Part shown: positions 60,406-64,000 of the stretch, piece after piece
Layout: each line of letters opens with the position of its first letter
Numbering within the stretch: position 1 is the first letter of the stretch
Source: Bacillus sp. SD075
Lineage (GTDB): Bacteria > Bacillota > Bacilli > Bacillales > DSM-1321
Reading direction: 5' to 3'
Length of the DNA: 64,000 nt
Assembly (NCBI RefSeq): GCF_017355165.1
Contig: NZ_JADILK010000002.1
Location: 1 to 64,000 of the forward strand
The notes under the pieces: generated by a model
What the model saw: the letters and a program-made list of their open reading frames with translations, nothing else
Databases searched by the model: none
What the model was told of the DNA's origin: nothing
Program-made: the position numbers and the translations under genes

Positions 60406-61797
60406 TTGAAAATCTCCTTTAAACTCGGACTATCTATATTTATTTGCATTCTTATAATGGAAACCATTTCCATGATTTACTTGCATAATAAAGTGATCCA
60501 TTCCCGTATCAATCAAGAATTGGAATCACTGAAGGCCCGTGGCAATAGTCATCGTGATGTGTTGGAAATCACGTATTCCGACTCAACACTTCAGCATATC
60601 GGCCTGATGGAATCACATACCGATACAGATGTCGTGATTACGGACACAAAAGGGGATATTCTGATATCTTCCAAAAAGGTAAATGGGGGAATGGAAAAAA
60701 TCTTAGCAAAAAACATTCCACAAGTACCCCGAAAAGGCCTGGTCATACAATCAAGTTGGAAGGATGACAGGTATATAGCCACCGTTACTCCATTTATCAG
60801 TGATAAAGAAAACAAAGGCTATGTTTATATGTTCAAAGATACTAGGAATGTTGAGGAGTTAATCGCACAATTGAATAGGCATTTCCTTCTTGCGACAGCA
60901 TTGCTCCTTTTCTTCATGCTTATCACCATCTATTTTCTCTCAAAAGCTTTGACTAGACCGCTTATTGCCATGAAGGAAGCGACAACCAAACTCAGCAAAG
61001 GAAATTTTTCAGTGGCTGTACCAGTACGATCTCATGATGAACTTGGGGAGCTTGCCCAATCCATTCAAGGTTTGGCTAATGAATTGAACTATTTAACGAA
61101 GGAACGCAATGAATTTTTGGCAAGTATCTCTCATGAACTTCGCACGCCGCTAACTTATATCAAGGGATACGCTGATATTGCCCGCCGGAAAGATTTGGAT
61201 GCTTCCGAACGAACAAGATACTTAGAGATCATCCAAGATGAATCCGAACGATTAAACGGATTATTGGACGAACTATTCAATATGGCTAGAATGGATGTTA
61301 ATACATTCACCATATCAAAGGAAACCGTCCAGATCTCCTCATTCCTGCAAAATATTCATGAAAAAGTCTTACCGGCTTTTGCAAACGAAAGAATTCAATT
61401 GAATCTGGAATGTAAGGATGATTTATTTATAGATATAGATCCCTCACGGTTTGAGCAAGTCATTCTTAACCTGCTGGATAATGCGCTGAAGTACTCGAAC
61501 GAATATACAGTCACCGCCATCAAAGCCACTAAATGCCTTGGCAGGATTTCCATCTCCATAATCGATCAAGGAGTTGGCATTCCCCCTGAAGATATCCCCC
61601 ATATCTTTGATCGCTTATATCGTGTCGAGAAATCACGCGCAAGAGATACCGGTGGATTCGGGTTGGGGCTCTCCATCGTCAAGCAATTAGTGGAAATACA
61701 AGGAGGAACCATTTCGGTTAAAACCAACTTGGAACAAGGAATGTGCTTCACCATCACATTTAAGGAGATAACAAATGAAGACAGTAGTTCTGGTTGA
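60406..61797 (+). CDS. membrane sensor histidine kinase
   Basis: A 463-residue HAMP-type kinase (TTG start at 60406 with AAGAAGGTG before it; a GTG three codons up falls inside that ribosome site). TM1 about 7-27, a short 130-residue extracellular domain, TM2 about 160-180, HAMP with LTRPLIAMKEATTKL, HisKA with ASISHELRTPLTY (about 243) and HATPase with NLLDNALKYS, DQGVGIP and FGLGLSIVK. The gene overlaps the response-regulator gene by 23 bases, forming one coupled operon with the membrane protein after it. Signal unknown. Confidence 0.93.
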   Translation: MKISFKLGLSIFICILIMETISMIYLHNKVIHSRINQELESLKARGNSHRDVLEITYSDSTLQHIGLMESHTDTDVVITDTKGDILISSKKVNGGMEKILAKNIPQVPRKGLVIQSSWKDDRYIATVTPFISDKENKGYVYMFKDTRNVEELIAQLNRHFLLATALLLFFMLITIYFLSKALTRPLIAMKEATTKLSKGNFSVAVPVRSHDELGELAQSIQGLANELNYLTKERNEFLASISHELRTPLTYIKGYADIARRKDLDASERTRYLEIIQDESERLNGLLDELFNMARMDVNTFTISKETVQISSFLQNIHEKVLPAFANERIQLNLECKDDLFIDIDPSRFEQVILNLLDNALKYSNEYTVTAIKATKCLGRISISIIDQGVGIPPEDIPHIFDRLYRVEKSRARDTGGFGLGLSIVKQLVEIQGGTISVKTNLEQGMCFTITFKEITNEDSSSG

Positions 61798-62452
61798 TGA
61801 TGAACAGAGAATGCTTGATCTATTAGAGCTATACATTGTACCTCATGGATATACATGCATGAAGATGAATTCTGGACATGAAGCCTTACAGTTCTTGAGG
61901 CATAAACATGCGGACATAGTACTTCTTGATATCATGATGCCTGAGATGGATGGGTGGGAAACGTGCGAAAGGATCCGTGCGTTTTCCAATATTCCCATCA
62001 TCATGCTCACCGCCCGGGATGCTGCACAAGAAGTGGTGAAAGGGTTGAAAAAAGGCGCAGACGATTATATTACGAAACCCTTTAATGAGGATGTTTTAGT
62101 TGCCAGAATCGAAGCGGTAACGCGGCGAATGCAAAATCAGGATGATCATGTGATCTTTAGAGGACTAAATTTAACTGAATCCGCTTATGAAGCACACTAT
62201 GGTACTAAGACAATCCCATTAACGCCAAAAGAGTTCTCACTGTTGTGCTTGTTTTTAAAATCCCCAGATCGAGTGTATTCCAGAGACCACCTGCTTTCGA
62301 CCATATGGGGATTTAAAACGGATACGGAAGATCGGACAATCGATTCCCATATTCGAAATATTAGAGAGAAATTGCGTCATGCCGGTTTTCCAGCAGATCA
62401 CCATTTGAAAACGGTCTGGGGCATCGGATATAAATGGAGTTCTTTGGATTGA
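61775..62452 (+). CDS. OmpR/PhoB-family response regulator
   Basis: A 225-residue regulator: receiver (1-120) with VDDEQ, phosphoacceptor in VLLDIMMPEMDGW (about 51), LTA and ITKPF (about 101); winged helix (about 130-225) with LTPKEFSLLCLF and SRDHLLSTIWG. Start overlaps the kinase gene; the TVP38-family gene follows with one base between stop and ATG. Phosphorylation by the preceding kinase is nearly certain from the arrangement. Confidence 0.95.
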   Translation: MKTVVLVDDEQRMLDLLELYIVPHGYTCMKMNSGHEALQFLRHKHADIVLLDIMMPEMDGWETCERIRAFSNIPIIMLTARDAAQEVVKGLKKGADDYITKPFNEDVLVARIEAVTRRMQNQDDHVIFRGLNLTESAYEAHYGTKTIPLTPKEFSLLCLFLKSPDRVYSRDHLLSTIWGFKTDTEDRTIDSHIRNIREKLRHAGFPADHHLKTVWGIGYKWSSLD

Positions 62453-62453
62453 T

Positions 62454-63005
62454 ATGAATTTCATTTCTGAGGCATTACTATCCAGCGGCCCTTTTTCCAT
62501 TGCTGTAAGTTTAGTATCCAATATATTGATTAGCGTGCTTGGTTTTATTCCAAGCGTATTCATCACGGCCGCCAATATCACCGTATTTGGATTTGAAAAG
62601 GGATTGATTCTATCTTACATGGGGGAAATTGCCGGAGCAGTGGTCAGCTTTTGGTTATATCGAAAGGGCTTTCAAACATTCCAACCCAAGTTCATGAAGA
62701 ACAGGTGGGTCATGAAGCTGCAAGAGTCACAAGGGTTTCATGCCTTTTGGATGATCCTGATGCTTAGGCTCCTTCCTTTTATACCATCCGGCGTGATCAA
62801 CCTTACAGCAGCATTAAGCAAGACAGGAATGATGATTTTCTTTATCGCGACATCCATCGGAAAACTCCCTGCCCTCCTTGTCGAAGCCTATTCGGTGACA
62901 CAAGTATTGAAGACATCGGACGATGTAAGGATCGTTTTGGTTCTGTTGATTCTTCTAATCGCGGTCGTTTATTACTTTAATAGAAATAATAAAAAAGGAA
63001 TGTAG
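62454..63005 (+). CDS. TVP38/TMEM64 (DedA-like) membrane protein
   Basis: A 183-residue membrane protein with four or five hydrophobic segments and the SNARE-associated (VTT) domain, including FEKGLILSYMGEIAGAVVSFWLYRKG (about 43-68) and LRLLPFIPSGVINLTAAL (about 103-120), the re-entrant loop with RLLPFIPS. Such proteins function in lipid scrambling or envelope homeostasis. ATG 62454 is immediately after the regulator stop, so it is co-translated and probably an effector controlled by this two-component system. Confidence 0.88.
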   Translation: MNFISEALLSSGPFSIAVSLVSNILISVLGFIPSVFITAANITVFGFEKGLILSYMGEIAGAVVSFWLYRKGFQTFQPKFMKNRWVMKLQESQGFHAFWMILMLRLLPFIPSGVINLTAALSKTGMMIFFIATSIGKLPALLVEAYSVTQVLKTSDDVRIVLVLLILLIAVVYYFNRNNKKGM

Positions 63006-63091
63006 TAAAAACCTTCTCTATTTTTTCGTTAAATTGGAAGAAGTTCAACTTCCATTTTACAGGCTCCATCCATTAAATTTTTCCAATAATC

Positions 63092-63118
63092 GGTAACCCT
63101 TGTCCTCGAGGGGTTACC
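63092..63118. terminator. hairpin after the TVP38-type gene
   Basis: Stem GGTAACCC / GGGTTACC with an 11-base loop and no strong T run. It lies in the gap of about 155 bases between the membrane protein gene and the minus-strand pseudogene. Confidence 0.45.
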
Positions 63119-63162
63119 AGAAGGCGGATGCGACCTTTTCTTTCCTCGAGGGCATTCCCCCA

Positions 63163-64000
63163 TTATATCCGGAAAAGATATCCGGCGAGTTCGGTGTTTA
63201 ATATATCCCTGTGCTGCGAACGGTTTCGCAGCCTTTTCATTAAAACAACACAGAAGAAAGACATCACTATGGATGGATCGCAATGCTTTCCTTTTTGTTC
63301 GTTTATGAAAGATAATGCCCGCTCCACGGACCAGGAATCTTTATAAAGCCTTCTGCTGGTCGATTCATCGAACATACCCACAATGGGATTTCCTACCTTT
63401 CAAACCGATATCCAGTACCATCCCATTTTTGATGATGTTGGAAGATCATGTTTTCAGCCACTTCCAGGCTGCTGATCACATCATTGTTATTTCCCTTGAA
63501 ATTTTATCCAAAATATCGGATCCCATTAACGGATGCATCGCGATGATTTTTTTCATATGGAGATAACAGGCCACGTTTGTATAAAATCCCCTCAGTATCT
63601 CAACTTTCCCGATACCATGTAGAATACTTGAATGAATGATATGATTCATATAACTTTTAGATAGTTTCAGCTGACATCTTCGATTATGAACCATACTTAG
63701 CTGCTCGGTTAGATTTTAACTATCTATAAATGCTCTTCAATGCCGGGATCAGGATTTTGCATGAAATGGCAAGGACCTTTAACAATTCCCTTTGAGCCTC
63801 TGCCCTTTTCTTTTCTGAACTGTAAAAATTTCCACGAAATACCCCAGATACCCTAAATGAATGGGAGTAATCGTAATCGAGGAATGCCAAATGTCACCCG
63901 ATTTCTTTCGATTGGTGAAGACTCCTGACCAAGGATTTCCCTTCCTTAACTCATTTTTCAGAGCTGCGTATGTACAAAAAGGTGTAAACCCTGACTTTAA
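63163..64000 (-). pseudogene. PAS-HD-GYP signalling protein, frameshifted
   Basis: Pieces in several minus-strand frames give a cyclic-di-GMP phosphodiesterase-like protein. From the window end inward: a PAS C-terminal segment (LKNELRKGNPWSGVFTNR and SSITITPIHLGYLGYFVEI, 63780-64000), then IIHSSILHGIGKVEI (HD motif area, normally LHDIGK), IAMHPLMGSDIL, HHQKWDGTGYRFE (normally HHExxDGSGYP) and MFDESTSRRLYKDSWSVERALSFINEQKGKHCDPSIV. Stops and shifts separate the parts, the HD pair reads HG, and GYP reads GYR, so it is not functional. It continues past the window. Confidence 0.75.

Overview
The window looks like the chromosome of an endospore-forming, low-GC Gram-positive rod of the Bacillaceae. 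The signs are strong AGGAGG-type ribosome binding sites with ATG/GTG/TTG starts, a YjcZ-family spore peptide, Spx-type regulation, Bacillus-style puc purine genes and chromate/GGT genes that resemble the ywr genes of B. subtilis. My best guess is a Peribacillus/Bacillus simplex-like organism, but that is inference from gene content, not a database match.

Layout. 0-9 kb is housekeeping: a cold-shock protein, an unknown protein, a decayed GNAT fragment, an orphan modB, an Spx paralogue lacking one redox cysteine, an OmpR-type two-component system, a CzcD-like zinc exporter, a phosphoesterase, YjcZ, a nitronate monooxygenase and a gamma-carbonic-anhydrase-fold protein. 9.2-23.9 kb is a phenylacetate (paa) island: paaX, beta-oxidation genes, an aldehyde dehydrogenase, the paaABCD epoxidase, a ferredoxin and paaK on the minus strand, with a divergent DUF485/symporter/paaI operon that probably imports phenylacetate. 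24-34.5 kb is a complete urate-to-ureidoglycine purine ring catabolic set (allantoinase, PucG, PucF, PucR, an NCS2 permease, PucL, PucM). A Rieske oxygenase lies at the position where a purine hydroxylase would be useful.

34.5-39.2 kb is a decaying island bounded by inverted copies of one hairpin. It holds a group II intron maturase remnant, a nitrilase-family gene, a frameshifted 4-hydroxyphenylacetate-3-hydroxylase (HpaB-like) relic, and a GntR regulator whose upstream region contains a perfect 60-bp palindrome.

39.8-54.9 kb is the most interesting part. An NtrB/NtrC-like pair (membrane dCache-HAMP-PAS kinase plus sigma-54 activator) sits between two operons, and each operon starts with a clear sigma-54 (-24/-12) promoter. 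One operon is DUF6282 - glycolate-oxidase-like D and F subunits - Opu-type quaternary-amine ABC transporter - MmgE/PrpD protein. The other is an alpha/beta hydrolase plus a tandem nitrilase-fold protein whose second domain has lost its catalytic cysteine. I read this as an undescribed sigma-54-controlled uptake and catabolic system for a nitrogen-containing, possibly quaternary-amine compound. The substrate is unknown.

55-64 kb carries an internally deleted IS1182-type transposase between two copies of a GC-rich repeat, a gamma-glutamyltransferase, a split chromate transporter with an Lrp-type regulator, a second OmpR-type two-component system with a TVP38 membrane protein, and a frameshifted PAS/HD-GYP signalling pseudogene running off the window end.
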